A stretch of 64,000 nt of DNA from Pseudomonas turukhanskensis (GCF_027922365.1 NZ_BSFN01000006.1:62001-126000), one strand, 5' to 3'. Counted from the first letter of the stretch, positions 1 to 7,279 are shown. The notes: a model not told the origin generated them from the sequence alone. Translations and numbers: made by a program.

Positions 1-2
1 TT

Positions 3-182
3 GGCCATGTGATGGGCAAGCTCACCATCGCCGAGTTTGTGGAAACCCCGGAAATCATGCAGGCCTTGGCCGAAGTGGGAGTGGATTACGCCCAGGGGTA
101 TGCGATTGCCAGGCCGTTGCCGTTTGGTCACGAAGTGCGGTTTAGCGCGTATGGGGAGCCGGTGCCGGCAGTGTTTTTGTAG
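3..182 (+). CDS. C-terminal fragment of an EAL-domain cyclic-di-GMP phosphodiesterase
   Basis: Only the last 59 residues and the stop are inside the window; the gene enters from the left edge. The readable sequence contains AEFVET followed by GVDYAQGYAIARP, the conserved end of EAL domains, where the loop after the last catalytic carboxylates closes the barrel. EAL proteins hydrolyse cyclic di-GMP. Nothing upstream is visible, so an accompanying GGDEF, PAS or membrane segment cannot be judged. In P. aeruginosa the GGDEF-EAL gene rbdA lies a few genes upstream of hpd, so it is a possible orthologue, but this is inference from synteny. Confidence 0.85.
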   Translation, partial: GHVMGKLTIAEFVETPEIMQALAEVGVDYAQGYAIARPLPFGHEVRFSAYGEPVPAVFL

Positions 183-285
183 GAGCCAGCTCGCTGCTAC
201 GGGGCCGGAGTAGGTGGCAAGGAATCGGGCCGGGGTGGCAGGTTTTCGTTACGCAGGCCGCTAATTCGCGCAGGCTGCACCAACC

Positions 286-383
286 CCCTCACCCCAACCC
301 TCTCCCACGAGGGGAGAGGGGGGTGGACCGCACGCGCTTAGGCTCCCCTCGCCCGCTTGCGGGAGAGGGGCTGGGGGTGAGGG
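286..383. repeat. Intergenic inverted repeat, GC-rich dispersed type
   Basis: Positions 286-306 (beginning CCCTCACCCC) and 361-383 (GGGAGAGGGG then CTGGGGGTGAGGG) are near-perfect inverted copies. Between them lie two shorter palindromic stretches (CCTCTCCC/GGGGAGAGG and CTCCCCTCGCCCGC/GCGGGAGAGG). This looks like the small mobile palindromic repeats common between genes in gammaproteobacteria. It occupies much of the 366-base gap 183-548 before hpd. The rest of the gap holds only the hpd leader. Confidence 0.7.
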
Positions 384-503
384 CAGACGTTCTGCGTAGC
401 CGGGAATGACCGCAGCAAAACCCCCGTAACGATTAATTGCCAACCCACCTCTCACCCTCGTTTCACAAGCGGATTCCCCACCTTGCTCCCCCTACCCACA
501 CCG

Positions 504-532
504 GTTGTTATGACCCCAACCCCCATAACAAC
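504..532. promoter_or_regulatory. Dyad in the hpd leader, overlapping a CA-rich Crc/Hfq-type motif
   Basis: GTTGTTATG at 504-512 and CATAACAAC at 524-532 form a perfect 9-bp dyad around an 11-base centre, ending 16 bases before the hpd start. It could be an operator or an mRNA hairpin. The right arm runs into AACAACAA (527-534), the AAnAAnAA pattern bound by Hfq/Crc in pseudomonads. A hairpin would hide that motif. The ribosome binding site GGGAGG follows at 539-544. Confidence 0.5.
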
Positions 533-548
533 AAACCCGGGAGGCGCC

Positions 549-1646
549 ATGAACGCCGCACACGCTCTCAACACCAGCCCCATCGAAACCCACAACCCGA
601 TTGGAACCGACGGCTTCGAGTTCGTCGAATACACCGCGCCAACCCCCGAAGGCATTGAGCAGCTGCGTGAACTGTTCACCGCCATGGGCTTTACCGAAAC
701 CGCCAAGCACCGGTCCAAGGAAGTGTTTCTGTTCCAGCAGAACGACATCAACTTTGTGCTCAACGGCAGCCCCACCGGCCATGTTCGCGAGTTCGGTCTA
801 AAACATGGCCCCAGCGCCTGCGCCATGGCCTTCCGGGTGCAGAACGCCGCGCAAGCCGCCGCCTATGTAGAGGCGCAGGGCGCGAAACTGGTGGGTAGCC
901 ACGCCAACTTTGGCGAGCTGAATATTCCGTGTGTGGAAGGCATCGGCGGCTCGCTGCTGTATTTGGTGGACCGCTACGGCGACAAGACCATCTACGACGT
1001 CGACTTCGAATACATCGACGGCCGCACCCCGCAGGACAATGCCGTCGGCCTGACTGAAATTGACCACCTGACCCACAACGTCAACCGTGGGCAGATGGAT
1101 GTGTGGTCGGGCTTTTACGAGCGCATCGCCAACTTCCGCGAGATTCGCTATTTCGATATCGAGGGCAAACTCACCGGCCTGCTGTCGCGCGCCATGACCG
1201 CGCCGTGCGGCAAGATCCGTATTCCCATCAATGAGTCGGCCGACGACAAATCGCAGATCGAGGAATTTATCCGCGAGTATCACGGCGAAGGCATTCAACA
1301 CATCGCCCTGGCCAGCGCCGACATCTATTCCACCGTGCGCCAGTTGCGCGCCAATGGGGTGGACTTCATGACCACGCCCGACACCTATTACGCCAAGGTC
1401 GACACGCGCGTGGCCGGCCATAGCGAACCCACCGCCGTGTTGCAGGAACTTAACCTGCTGATCGACGGGGCGCCGGACGACGACGGCATTCTGTTGCAGA
1501 TTTTCACTAACACGGTGATCGGTCCTATCTTCTTTGAAATCATCCAGCGCAAGGGCAACCAGGGCTTTGGCGAGGGCAATTTCAAAGCGCTATTCGAGTC
1601 GATTGAAGAAGACCAGGTTCGTCGTGGCGTGATCAGCGCAGACTGA
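549..1646 (+). CDS. hpd: 4-hydroxyphenylpyruvate dioxygenase
   Basis: Converts 4-hydroxyphenylpyruvate, from tyrosine transamination, to homogentisate using Fe(II) and O2; this commits tyrosine to the homogentisate route. The 365-residue length fits bacterial HPPD (about 357). Two vicinal-oxygen-chelate halves are visible. The iron ligands can be assigned as His173 (EIDHLTHNV), His251 (IQHIALA) and Glu330 (GPIFFEIIQRKGNQGFGEGN), the last inside the family signature. The ATG at 549 was chosen over upstream in-frame starts because GGGAGG lies just before it. The adjacent aromatic transporter and the nearby phenylalanine hydroxylase fit a Phe/Tyr catabolic cluster. The homogentisate dioxygenase genes are not in the window. 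Confidence 0.97.
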   Translation: MNAAHALNTSPIETHNPIGTDGFEFVEYTAPTPEGIEQLRELFTAMGFTETAKHRSKEVFLFQQNDINFVLNGSPTGHVREFGLKHGPSACAMAFRVQNAAQAAAYVEAQGAKLVGSHANFGELNIPCVEGIGGSLLYLVDRYGDKTIYDVDFEYIDGRTPQDNAVGLTEIDHLTHNVNRGQMDVWSGFYERIANFREIRYFDIEGKLTGLLSRAMTAPCGKIRIPINESADDKSQIEEFIREYHGEGIQHIALASADIYSTVRQLRANGVDFMTTPDTYYAKVDTRVAGHSEPTAVLQELNLLIDGAPDDDGILLQIFTNTVIGPIFFEIIQRKGNQGFGEGNFKALFESIEEDQVRRGVISAD

Positions 1647-1734
1647 CAACGCGCCGGGGCAGGGCGACGGCAATCGTCGCACTGCCCGTGGCGAGCGACC
1701 CGGTTAACGGGAAGCCTGCCGGGCGGCGCAGGTG

Positions 1735-1740
1735 TACAAT
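1735..1740 (+). promoter_or_regulatory. Candidate -10 of the aroP leader transcript
   Basis: TACAAT at 1735-1740, preceded by TG, resembles an extended -10. A G/C-rich start region follows and the structured leader begins at about 1747. No convincing -35 hexamer is visible at 1712-1717, so this rests on the -10 and on its position relative to the dyad. Confidence 0.4.
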
Positions 1741-1746
1741 GCCCGC

Positions 1747-1920
1747 CGTTTTAGCTGTGACCTCCTTACGTACCCACGCGTTCTCGCTGTGTTCGAGCAC
1801 TGCCAGCGGCCATATCGCCAGCGCGCCCGAGCGCATCAAGGCCGTTTGCTGGCTACACCTGCCTTGCGTAATTCCGCTGCGCCACACGTGCGGCGGGTCC
1901 GATTCCGTCACAGCTAAACG
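1747..1920 (+). ncRNA. Structured 5' leader of aroP closed by a long-range stem (candidate cis-regulatory RNA)
   Basis: TTTAGCTGTGAC at 1750-1761 is the exact reverse complement of GTCACAGCTAAA at 1907-1918. Two more flanking C/G pairs are possible across a one-base bulge. The two arms enclose about 145 bases that contain further short complementary segments, for example CCGC and GCGG near 1874-1895. The element ends 18 bases before the aroP start, so closing the stem could influence translation. I recognise no known riboswitch family in it. It might instead be an unusually spaced protein operator. Confidence 0.45.
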
Positions 1921-1938
1921 CCTTACAGGTGACGTTCC

Positions 1939-3321
1939 ATGCACGACAGTCTTGCCTCAGGCCAACTCAAACGCGGCCTGAAAAATCGCCATATCCAATT
2001 GATTGCCCTGGGCGGAGCCATCGGTACAGGCCTGTTTCTCGGCTCGGCCGGGGTGCTGAAAAGCGCCGGGCCGTCGATGATTCTGGGCTACGCCATTTGC
2101 GGCTTTATTGCCTTTCTGATCATGCGTCAACTCGGTGAAATGATCGTCGAAGAGCCGGTGGCCGGCTCCTTTAGCCATTTTGCGCACACGTACTGGGGCG
2201 GCTTTGCCGGCTTTTTGTCGGGCTGGAACTGCTGGGTTCTGTACATTCTGGTGGGCATGTCCGAGCTCACGGCGGTGGGTAAATACATTCACTACTGGTG
2301 GCCGGAGATTCCGACCTGGGTGTCGGCGGCGGTGTTTTTTGTGTTGGTTAATGCCGTGAACCTGGCCAACGTAAAGCTGTTTGGCGAGACCGAATTCTGG
2401 TTCGCCATGATCAAGGTGGTGGCCATCGTCGGCATGATCGTGCTCGGCTGCTACCTGCTGTTCAGCGGCGCTGGCGGCGAGCAGGCCACGGTCACCAACC
2501 TGTGGGCGCACGGCGGTTTCTTCCCCAACGGCATCAGCGGTCTGGTCATGGCCATGGCCTTTATCATGTTTTCGTTTGGCGGCCTGGAAATGCTCGGCTT
2601 CACCGCCGCCGAGACCGACCAACCGAAAACCGTGATCCCCAAAGCCATCAATCAGGTGATCTACCGCATCCTGATTTTCTACGTTGGCGCGCTGGTGGTG
2701 TTGCTCTCGCTAACGCCCTGGAACGTGCTGCTCGAGCATATCAACAGTGCCGGCGACCCCTACAGCGGCAGTCCGTTCGTGCAGGTGTTTTCCTTGCTGG
2801 GCAGCAACACCGCTGCGCACCTGCTCAACTTTGTGGTGCTGACGGCGGCCGTGTCGGTTTACAACGGCGGTACCTACTGCAACGGCCGCATGTTGCTGGG
2901 CCTGGCCGAGCAGGGCGATGCGCCCAAGGCGTTTGCCAAGGTGGATAAACGCGGCGTGCCGGTGAACGCGTTGCTGCTCACCGCGTTGCTAACCTTTCTG
3001 GCCGTGGTGGTGAACTACCTGGTGCCGAAAAATGCCTTGGAGCTGCTGATGTCGCTGTCGGTGGCGGCGCTGATGATCAACTGGGCCATGATCAGTTGCT
3101 CACACCTGAAATTTCGCCAGCGCATGGAGCAGCGCGGTGTGCGTACTGCCTTCCGCGCTCTCATTTTCCCTTACGGCAACTACCTGTGCCTGGCGTTTGT
3201 GCTGTTTATCCTTGGCGTGATTCTGCTGATTCCAGGCATTAACGTGGCGGTGTACGCGATTCCGGTGTGGCTGGTGATTATGTGGGCGTGCTACCGGGTG
3301 AAAGTGGCCCGGGCCCGCTAA
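1939..3321 (+). CDS. aroP: Aromatic amino acid permease, AroP type (APC superfamily)
   Basis: A 460-residue inner-membrane amino acid:proton symporter. The N-terminus carries [20 protein letters not shown], the hallmark of the amino acid transporter family, and about twelve hydrophobic segments follow. It resembles E. coli AroP closely in the stretches [21 protein letters not shown] and INWAMIS, which supports aromatic substrates over proline or lysine. It lies just after hpd, matching the hpd-aroP2 pair of P. aeruginosa, so it probably imports phenylalanine and tyrosine for the hydroxylase and HPPD encoded here. It has its own structured leader, so it need not be co-transcribed with hpd. Confidence 0.9.
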   Translation: MHDSLASGQLKRGLKNRHIQLIALGGAIGTGLFLGSAGVLKSAGPSMILGYAICGFIAFLIMRQLGEMIVEEPVAGSFSHFAHTYWGGFAGFLSGWNCWVLYILVGMSELTAVGKYIHYWWPEIPTWVSAAVFFVLVNAVNLANVKLFGETEFWFAMIKVVAIVGMIVLGCYLLFSGAGGEQATVTNLWAHGGFFPNGISGLVMAMAFIMFSFGGLEMLGFTAAETDQPKTVIPKAINQVIYRILIFYVGALVVLLSLTPWNVLLEHINSAGDPYSGSPFVQVFSLLGSNTAAHLLNFVVLTAAVSVYNGGTYCNGRMLLGLAEQGDAPKAFAKVDKRGVPVNALLLTALLTFLAVVVNYLVPKNALELLMSLSVAALMINWAMISCSHLKFRQRMEQRGVRTAFRALIFPYGNYLCLAFVLFILGVILLIPGINVAVYAIPVWLVIMWACYRVKVARAR

Positions 3322-3347
3322 CGCCTTTTCAACGACTGGGTGCTTTC

Positions 3348-3761
3348 ATGCTGGTGATCTCCAACAACGTCCACCTGCCCGATGCCGATATCGAGCTGAG
3401 CGCCATCCGCGCTCAGGGTGCGGGTGGGCAGAACGTCAATAAAGTCTCCAGCGCCGTGCACCTGCGCTTCGATATCAATGCTTCGTCCTTGCCGCCGTTC
3501 TACAAAGAGCGGCTTCTGGAATGGCGCGACAGTCGGATTACCAGCGATGGCGTGGTGGTGATCAAGGCCCAGCAATACCGCACCCAGGAACAGAACCGTG
3601 CCGATGCCCTTGAGCGTCTGAAAGAACTGATTCTGGCCGCCAGCAAAGTGGAAAAGAAACGCCGGCCGACCAAGCCGACCTTGGGCTCGAAGAAGCGGCG
3701 GTTGGAAGGCAAAAGCCAGCGCGGGGCGATAAAGGCCGGACGCGGCAAGGTCGATTTCTAA
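3348..3761 (+). CDS. arfB: Alternative ribosome-rescue factor, peptidyl-tRNA hydrolase ArfB (YaeJ)
   Basis: Releases stalled ribosomes from non-stop mRNAs without a stop codon in the A site. The protein is 137 residues, close to E. coli YaeJ (140). The catalytic GGQ sits in [12 protein letters not shown], followed by the release-factor-like fold. The C-terminus is a basic tail ([20 protein letters not shown]...) that enters the mRNA channel. The ATG at 3348 gives the usual short N-terminus before the GGQ; an upstream in-frame start would overlap aroP. It is only 26 bases after aroP, so it may be co-transcribed, but its function is unrelated to its neighbours. Confidence 0.95.
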   Translation: MLVISNNVHLPDADIELSAIRAQGAGGQNVNKVSSAVHLRFDINASSLPPFYKERLLEWRDSRITSDGVVVIKAQQYRTQEQNRADALERLKELILAASKVEKKRRPTKPTLGSKKRRLEGKSQRGAIKAGRGKVDF

Positions 3762-3769
3762 GCGCTTTT

Positions 3770-3835
3770 GTAGGGGGTGCTATGCGCACCAAGCGATAGC
3801 GGGAGAATCGCTACGGTGCGCGGAGCACACCCTCC
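3770..3835. repeat. Intergenic palindromic repeat, family A copy 1
   Basis: Begins GTAGGGGGTGCTATGCGCACC and ends GGTGCGCGGAGCACACCCTCC, with a second inner palindrome (GCGATAGC / GAATCGC). The same outer arms occur at 9301-9366, so this is one dispersed family. It fills the gap between the convergent arfB and phhB genes and could act as a bidirectional terminator or mRNA end. Confidence 0.75.
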
Positions 3836-3849
3836 GAGATCAAACGCCG

Positions 3850-4191
3850 TCAGGCGTTACGCACCTGGTCCGTGCGCGCCGCCATGATGAAGTCATTACG
3901 GTGCAGCCCTTTGATCGAATGGCTCCACCAGGTCACCGTTACCTTGCCCCATTCGGTCAACATGCCGGGGTGATGCCCTTGGGCTTCGGCGATTTCGCCC
4001 ACGGCGTTGGTGAACGCCAGGGCCTGTTTGAAGTTTTTGAAGGTGTAGACCTTCTCCAGTTGCAGCACGCCGTCGCGCACTTCGATATTCCAGTCTGAAA
4101 TCTCTTTGAGCAGGACCGCCAGTTCTTCTTCCGACACTTTCGGTGCATCGGCTTTGCAGGCTTCGCAGTGGGCTTGGTTCAGGGCTGTCAT
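3850..4191 (-). CDS. phhB: Pterin-4a-carbinolamine dehydratase
   Basis: Dehydrates 4a-hydroxytetrahydrobiopterin released by phenylalanine hydroxylase and so regenerates its pterin cofactor. The 113-residue protein carries the family core [17 protein letters not shown] followed by [17 protein letters not shown], with the two active-site histidines and the invariant WSH. It lies 21 bases downstream of phhA on the same strand, as in the phhAB(C) operon of P. aeruginosa. In pseudomonads PhhB is also reported to help phhA expression. The aromatic aminotransferase phhC that normally follows is missing, and the gene runs tail-to-tail into arfB. Confidence 0.96.
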   Translation of the reverse strand: MTALNQAHCEACKADAPKVSEEELAVLLKEISDWNIEVRDGVLQLEKVYTFKNFKQALAFTNAVGEIAEAQGHHPGMLTEWGKVTVTWWSHSIKGLHRNDFIMAARTDQVRNA

Positions 4192-4212
4192 CGGGGCTTC
4201 CTGGTTTAAAAA

Positions 4213-4998
4213 TTAAGCCGCTTTGGGCGGGAATTTAGGCGCATGCAAACCCAGTTGCGCAGCCTGGGCAACCATCGCCATCACATCTTGCTGGGCGAGA
4301 TCGAACAGGCGCTTGAGGTCGGGCAGCACAAAGTACAGCGGTTGCAGAATGTCGATCCGGTACGGCGTACGCATGGCTTCCACCGGGTTGAAGGGCTGGT
4401 GTTCCGGCGTTTGCGACAAGCTGTAGAGGGTTTCCTTGGGCGAGGAAAGAATGCCGCCACCGTAAATCTTGCGGCCTTGCGGGGTGTCCACCAGGCCGAA
4501 TTCGATGGTCATCCAGTACAGCCTGGCGAGAAACACGCGCTGCTCTTTGCTGGCAGCGAGGCCAAGCTTGCCGTAAGTGTGGGTGAATTCGGCGAACCAG
4601 GGGTTGGTCAGCAGCGGGCAGTGGCCAAACACCTCGTGAAAGATATCCGGCTCTTGCAGGTAGTCGAGTTCTTGCGGGGTGCGAATAAAGGTGGCGACGG
4701 GAAAGCGCTTGCTGGCCAGCAGCTCGAAGAAGGTTTGGAACGGAATCAGCGCCGGCACCCGCGCCACCTGCCACCCCGTGCTGGCTTGCAATACACGGTT
4801 GATATCGGCGAGTTGGGGAATGTGTTCCAGCGGCAGGGCCAGTTGCTCGATGCCGCTTAAATATTCCTCGCAGGCGCGGCATTCAATCACCTTCAACTGG
4901 CGGGTGATCAGGGTGTGCCACACCGCATGCTCAGCCTCGGGGTAATCGATAAACCCGCTGCCATCCGGTTCACGCGCCACGTAGTGCGACTGCTTCAT
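4213..4998 (-). CDS. phhA: Phenylalanine 4-monooxygenase
   Basis: Hydroxylates phenylalanine to tyrosine with tetrahydropterin, O2 and non-haem iron, feeding the HPPD route. The ATG at 4998 gives 261 residues, near the 262 of P. aeruginosa PhhA. It is preceded by AAGAGAGGCGG; a longer in-frame start 13 codons upstream lacks a conserved extension. Iron ligands are visible as His121 and His126 (FHEVFGHCPLL) and Glu166 (YWMTIEFGL). It has the compact catalytic domain without the regulatory ACT domain of animal enzymes. It is divergent from phhR and has a PhhR-type box upstream and AACAACAAC 16 bases before the start codon. Confidence 0.97.
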   Translation of the reverse strand: MKQSHYVAREPDGSGFIDYPEAEHAVWHTLITRQLKVIECRACEEYLSGIEQLALPLEHIPQLADINRVLQASTGWQVARVPALIPFQTFFELLASKRFPVATFIRTPQELDYLQEPDIFHEVFGHCPLLTNPWFAEFTHTYGKLGLAASKEQRVFLARLYWMTIEFGLVDTPQGRKIYGGGILSSPKETLYSLSQTPEHQPFNPVEAMRTPYRIDILQPLYFVLPDLKRLFDLAQQDVMAMVAQAAQLGLHAPKFPPKAA

Positions 4999-5049
4999 CG
5001 CCGCCTCTCTTGAGTTGTTGTTATGTACGACTAGCAATAACCGCTGGCG

Positions 5050-5065
5050 TGCAGGATTTCTGCCC
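5050..5065 (-). promoter_or_regulatory. Weak sigma-54-like element or dyad upstream of phhA
   Basis: On the minus strand GGGCAGAAATCCTGCA has GG and GC ten bases apart, as at a -24/-12 promoter, but it departs from TGGCAC-N5-TTGC. It is also a GCAG-N5-CTGC dyad. Because PhhR here lacks key sigma-54 activator residues, a sigma-54 role is doubtful. Confidence 0.25.
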
Positions 5066-5165
5066 TGCCAGAGGCGCGCCCAAGGCCAAGCAATCGCTCA
5101 TTGCGTAACGAAATACTGACGGCTGGGCGCGAAGGGCAGCGGGCGGTGTTGCTGGTGCAGTAAAC

Positions 5166-5183
5166 CGTAAACTATCCTTTACG
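5166..5183. promoter_or_regulatory. TyrR/PhhR-type operator between phhA and phhR
   Basis: CGTAAA-N6-TTTACG is a perfect dyad that closely fits the TyrR/PhhR box (TGTAAA-N6-TTTACA). A further half-site, GTAAA, starts at 5160. The box is 168 bases from the phhA start and 67 from phhR, the expected place for PhhR to activate phhA and control itself. Confidence 0.8.
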
Positions 5184-5249
5184 AAAATTGCGCCGCATCG
5201 TCAGATATTTCCCAGGCGGCGACTACAACAACAAAAAAGCGAGCCTGTC

Positions 5250-6803
5250 ATGCGTATCAAAGTGCATTGCCAGAACCGGATCGGCATTCTGCGCGACATC
5301 CTCAACCTGCTCGTCGAGTACGGCATTAACGTGGCCCGTGGTGAAGTGGGCGGCGAGCACGGCAACGCCATCTACCTGCATTGCCCAAACCTGATCAACC
5401 TGCAGTTTCAATCGTTGCGGCCGCAGTTTGAAGCCATTGCCGGGGTGTTCGGCGTCAAGCGCGTGGGGTTGATGCCCAGCGAGCGCCGGCACCTGGAATT
5501 AAACGCGTTGCTGGGGGCATTGGAGTTTCCGGTGTTGTCCATCGACATGGCCGGCTCCATCGTCGCCGCCAACCGCGCGGCGGCGCAGTTGTTGGGGGTG
5601 CGTGTAGATGAGGTGCCCGGCCTGCCGCTGGCGCGCTATGCCGAAGACTTCGATTTGCCGGAGCTGGTGCGCGCCAATAAATCACGCATCAACGGGCTGC
5701 GGGTAAAGATCAAAGGCGATGTGTTTCTCGCTGACATCGCCCCGCTGCAAACCGAGCATGAAGAAAGCGATGCGATGGCCGGCGCGGTACTGACCCTGCA
5801 CCGCGCGGACCGTGTGGGCGAGCGTATTTACCATGTGCGCAAACAGGAGCTGCGCGGCTTCGACAGCATTTTTCAGAGCTCACGGGTATTGGCGGCCGTG
5901 GTGCGCGAGGCGCGGCGGATGGCGCCGTTGGATGCGCCGCTATTGATCGAGGGCGAAACCGGCACCGGCAAGGAGTTGCTGGCCCGCGCCTGCCACCTGG
6001 CCAGCCCGCGTGGGCAGTCGCCGTTTATGGCCCTCAACTGTGCCGGGCTGCCGGAGTCCATGGCCGAAACCGAGCTGTTCGGCTATGGCCCGGGGGCCTT
6101 TGAAGGGGCACGGCCGGAAGGCAAGTTGGGGCTGCTGGAGCTGACGGCGGGCGGCACGCTGTTTCTCGACGGCGTCGGCGAAATGAGCCCGCGTTTGCAG
6201 GCCAAGCTGTTGCGCTTTCTGCAAGACGGCTGCTTTCGCCGGGTGGGCAGTGATGAAGAGGTGTACCTGGATGTGCGGGTGATTTGCGCCACGCAGGTTG
6301 ACCTGTCGGAGCTGTGCGCCAAGGGTGAATTTCGCCAGGACCTGTATCACCGCCTGAATGTGCTGAGCCTGCATATTCCGCCGCTGCGCGAATGCCTGGA
6401 TGGATTGATGCCGTTGGCTGAACATTTTCTGGACCAGGCCAGCCGGCAGATTGGTTGCCCATTGCCCGCGCTGGCAGCCCCGGCGTTCGAGCGGCTGAGC
6501 CACTACCATTGGCCGGGCAATGTGCGGCAGTTGGAGAACGTGTTGTTTCAGGCCGTGTCGTTGTGCGATGGGGCGCTGGTAAAGGCCGAACATATCCGTT
6601 TGCCGGATTACGGTGCGCCGCAGCCGTTGGGGGATTTTTCCCTGGAGGGCGGGCTGGACGCGATTCTCGGGCGCTTTGAGCAGGCCGTGCTGGAACGCCT
6701 GTATCAGGAACATCCCAGTAGCCGGCAGTTGGGGAAACGGTTGGGGGTTTCGCATACCACCATTGCCAACAAACTTCGGCAGTATGGGGTGGGGAAGGCG
6801 TAA
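5250..6803 (+). CDS. phhR: Aromatic amino acid-responsive transcriptional regulator PhhR (TyrR family)
   Basis: Activates phenylalanine hydroxylase and other Phe/Tyr genes in response to aromatic amino acids. The 517 residues read as an ACT domain (about 1-70), a PAS domain (about 80-180), an AAA+ domain (about 205-430) and a C-terminal helix-turn-helix (LGKRLGVSHTTIANKLRQYG). Walker A is intact (GETGTGKE from Gly235). The motor is degenerate: the GAFTGA sigma-54 loop reads GAFEGA (from Gly282), and Walker B reads FLDGVGEM, with Gly308 where a catalytic glutamate is usual. This fits a sigma-70-type activator or repressor like TyrR. CA-rich AACAACAA (5227-5234) precedes the start, where the ribosome binding site is weak. 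Confidence 0.95.
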   Translation: MRIKVHCQNRIGILRDILNLLVEYGINVARGEVGGEHGNAIYLHCPNLINLQFQSLRPQFEAIAGVFGVKRVGLMPSERRHLELNALLGALEFPVLSIDMAGSIVAANRAAAQLLGVRVDEVPGLPLARYAEDFDLPELVRANKSRINGLRVKIKGDVFLADIAPLQTEHEESDAMAGAVLTLHRADRVGERIYHVRKQELRGFDSIFQSSRVLAAVVREARRMAPLDAPLLIEGETGTGKELLARACHLASPRGQSPFMALNCAGLPESMAETELFGYGPGAFEGARPEGKLGLLELTAGGTLFLDGVGEMSPRLQAKLLRFLQDGCFRRVGSDEEVYLDVRVICATQVDLSELCAKGEFRQDLYHRLNVLSLHIPPLRECLDGLMPLAEHFLDQASRQIGCPLPALAAPAFERLSHYHWPGNVRQLENVLFQAVSLCDGALVKAEHIRLPDYGAPQPLGDFSLEGGLDAILGRFEQAVLERLYQEHPSSRQLGKRLGVSHTTIANKLRQYGVGKA

Positions 6804-6876
6804 ACGGATGCATTAGTCGAGGCCATCGTCGCGCAATTTGGGTTGGGTCCCGCCCGGAGTCCACCCCATTATTTTG

Positions 6877-6946
6877 GGTCCCAGCCTGCGCTGGGACGAC
6901 GGTGGTATCAGCTAAAACATCCGTCATCCCAGCGCAGACTGGGATC
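6877..6946. repeat. Intergenic inverted repeat pair, family B
   Basis: Two 26-base copies, 6877-6902 and 6921-6946, face each other. Each is itself a hairpin (TCCCAGCCTGCGCTGGGA and TCCCAGCGCAGACTGGGA), and an 18-base spacer separates them. The arrangement is that of REP/BIME-like intergenic repeats mobilised by RAYT-type transposases, although no transposase is encoded here. It lies after phhR in the 476-base gap 6804-7279. Confidence 0.75.
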
Positions 6947-6993
6947 GAGAATCTACCGACGTACTGGTTTTCAGGCCGACGACTATTGCTGTC

Positions 6994-7148
6994 TTGACCT
7001 GGCATACGACTTAGGTGCAATGGCCGACCTCCCTGGGCAGGTGTTCAATACTCACGTCCTGCGTTCTGCGTGATCACAGGCAAGGTATTGCGAACGTTCC
7101 TCCCCCGGAATGATTCGACTGGGCGGCCCGATGGTCGCCTTTTTTTTG
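6994..7148 (+). ncRNA. Candidate small RNA with promoter and intrinsic terminator
   Basis: TTGACC at 6994-6999 and TGCAAT at 7016-7021 are 16 bases apart, a plausible sigma-70 promoter; transcription would start near 7028. At 7122-7139 GGCGGCCCGATGGTCGCC folds into a hairpin followed by eight T residues (7140-7147), a textbook intrinsic terminator. No good ORF lies between, so the likely product is an RNA of about 120 nt. It contains a C-rich, probably unpaired run (TCCTCCCCCGG, 7099-7109), typical of Pseudomonas sRNA seeds. I cannot assign it to a named sRNA. Confidence 0.5.
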
Positions 7149-7174
7149 CCTGGGATTTTTCCAAAACCCATCTG

Positions 7175-7208
7175 CGACCATGGTCCTAAGCCGGTAAGAC
7201 CATGGTCG
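7175..7208. promoter_or_regulatory. Duplicated palindromic operator upstream of acsA
   Basis: The self-palindromic decamer GACCATGGTC occurs at 7176-7185 and again at 7198-7207. Their centres are 22 bp apart, about two helical turns, and flanking bases extend the symmetry (7175-7208). It lies 72 bases before acsA. In pseudomonads acsA is controlled by a LuxR-type response regulator (ErdR). I infer that this could be its site, but the sequence alone does not identify the protein. Confidence 0.55.
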
Positions 7209-7279
7209 AATGGCCCGGCGGGGAGGGGAGGGCTACAAAAGGCACCATACAAAAACAACTATTCACCGAGGTATCCCCG

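Noticed and set aside
1688..1981. Open frame across the hpd-aroP gap (97 codons)
   Set aside because: It spans the structured leader, lacks a ribosome binding site, and enters aroP in another frame with no conserved look.
6843..7073. 76-codon open frame after phhR
   Set aside because: It is made largely of the inverted repeat pair at 6877-6946 and overlaps the small RNA candidate.
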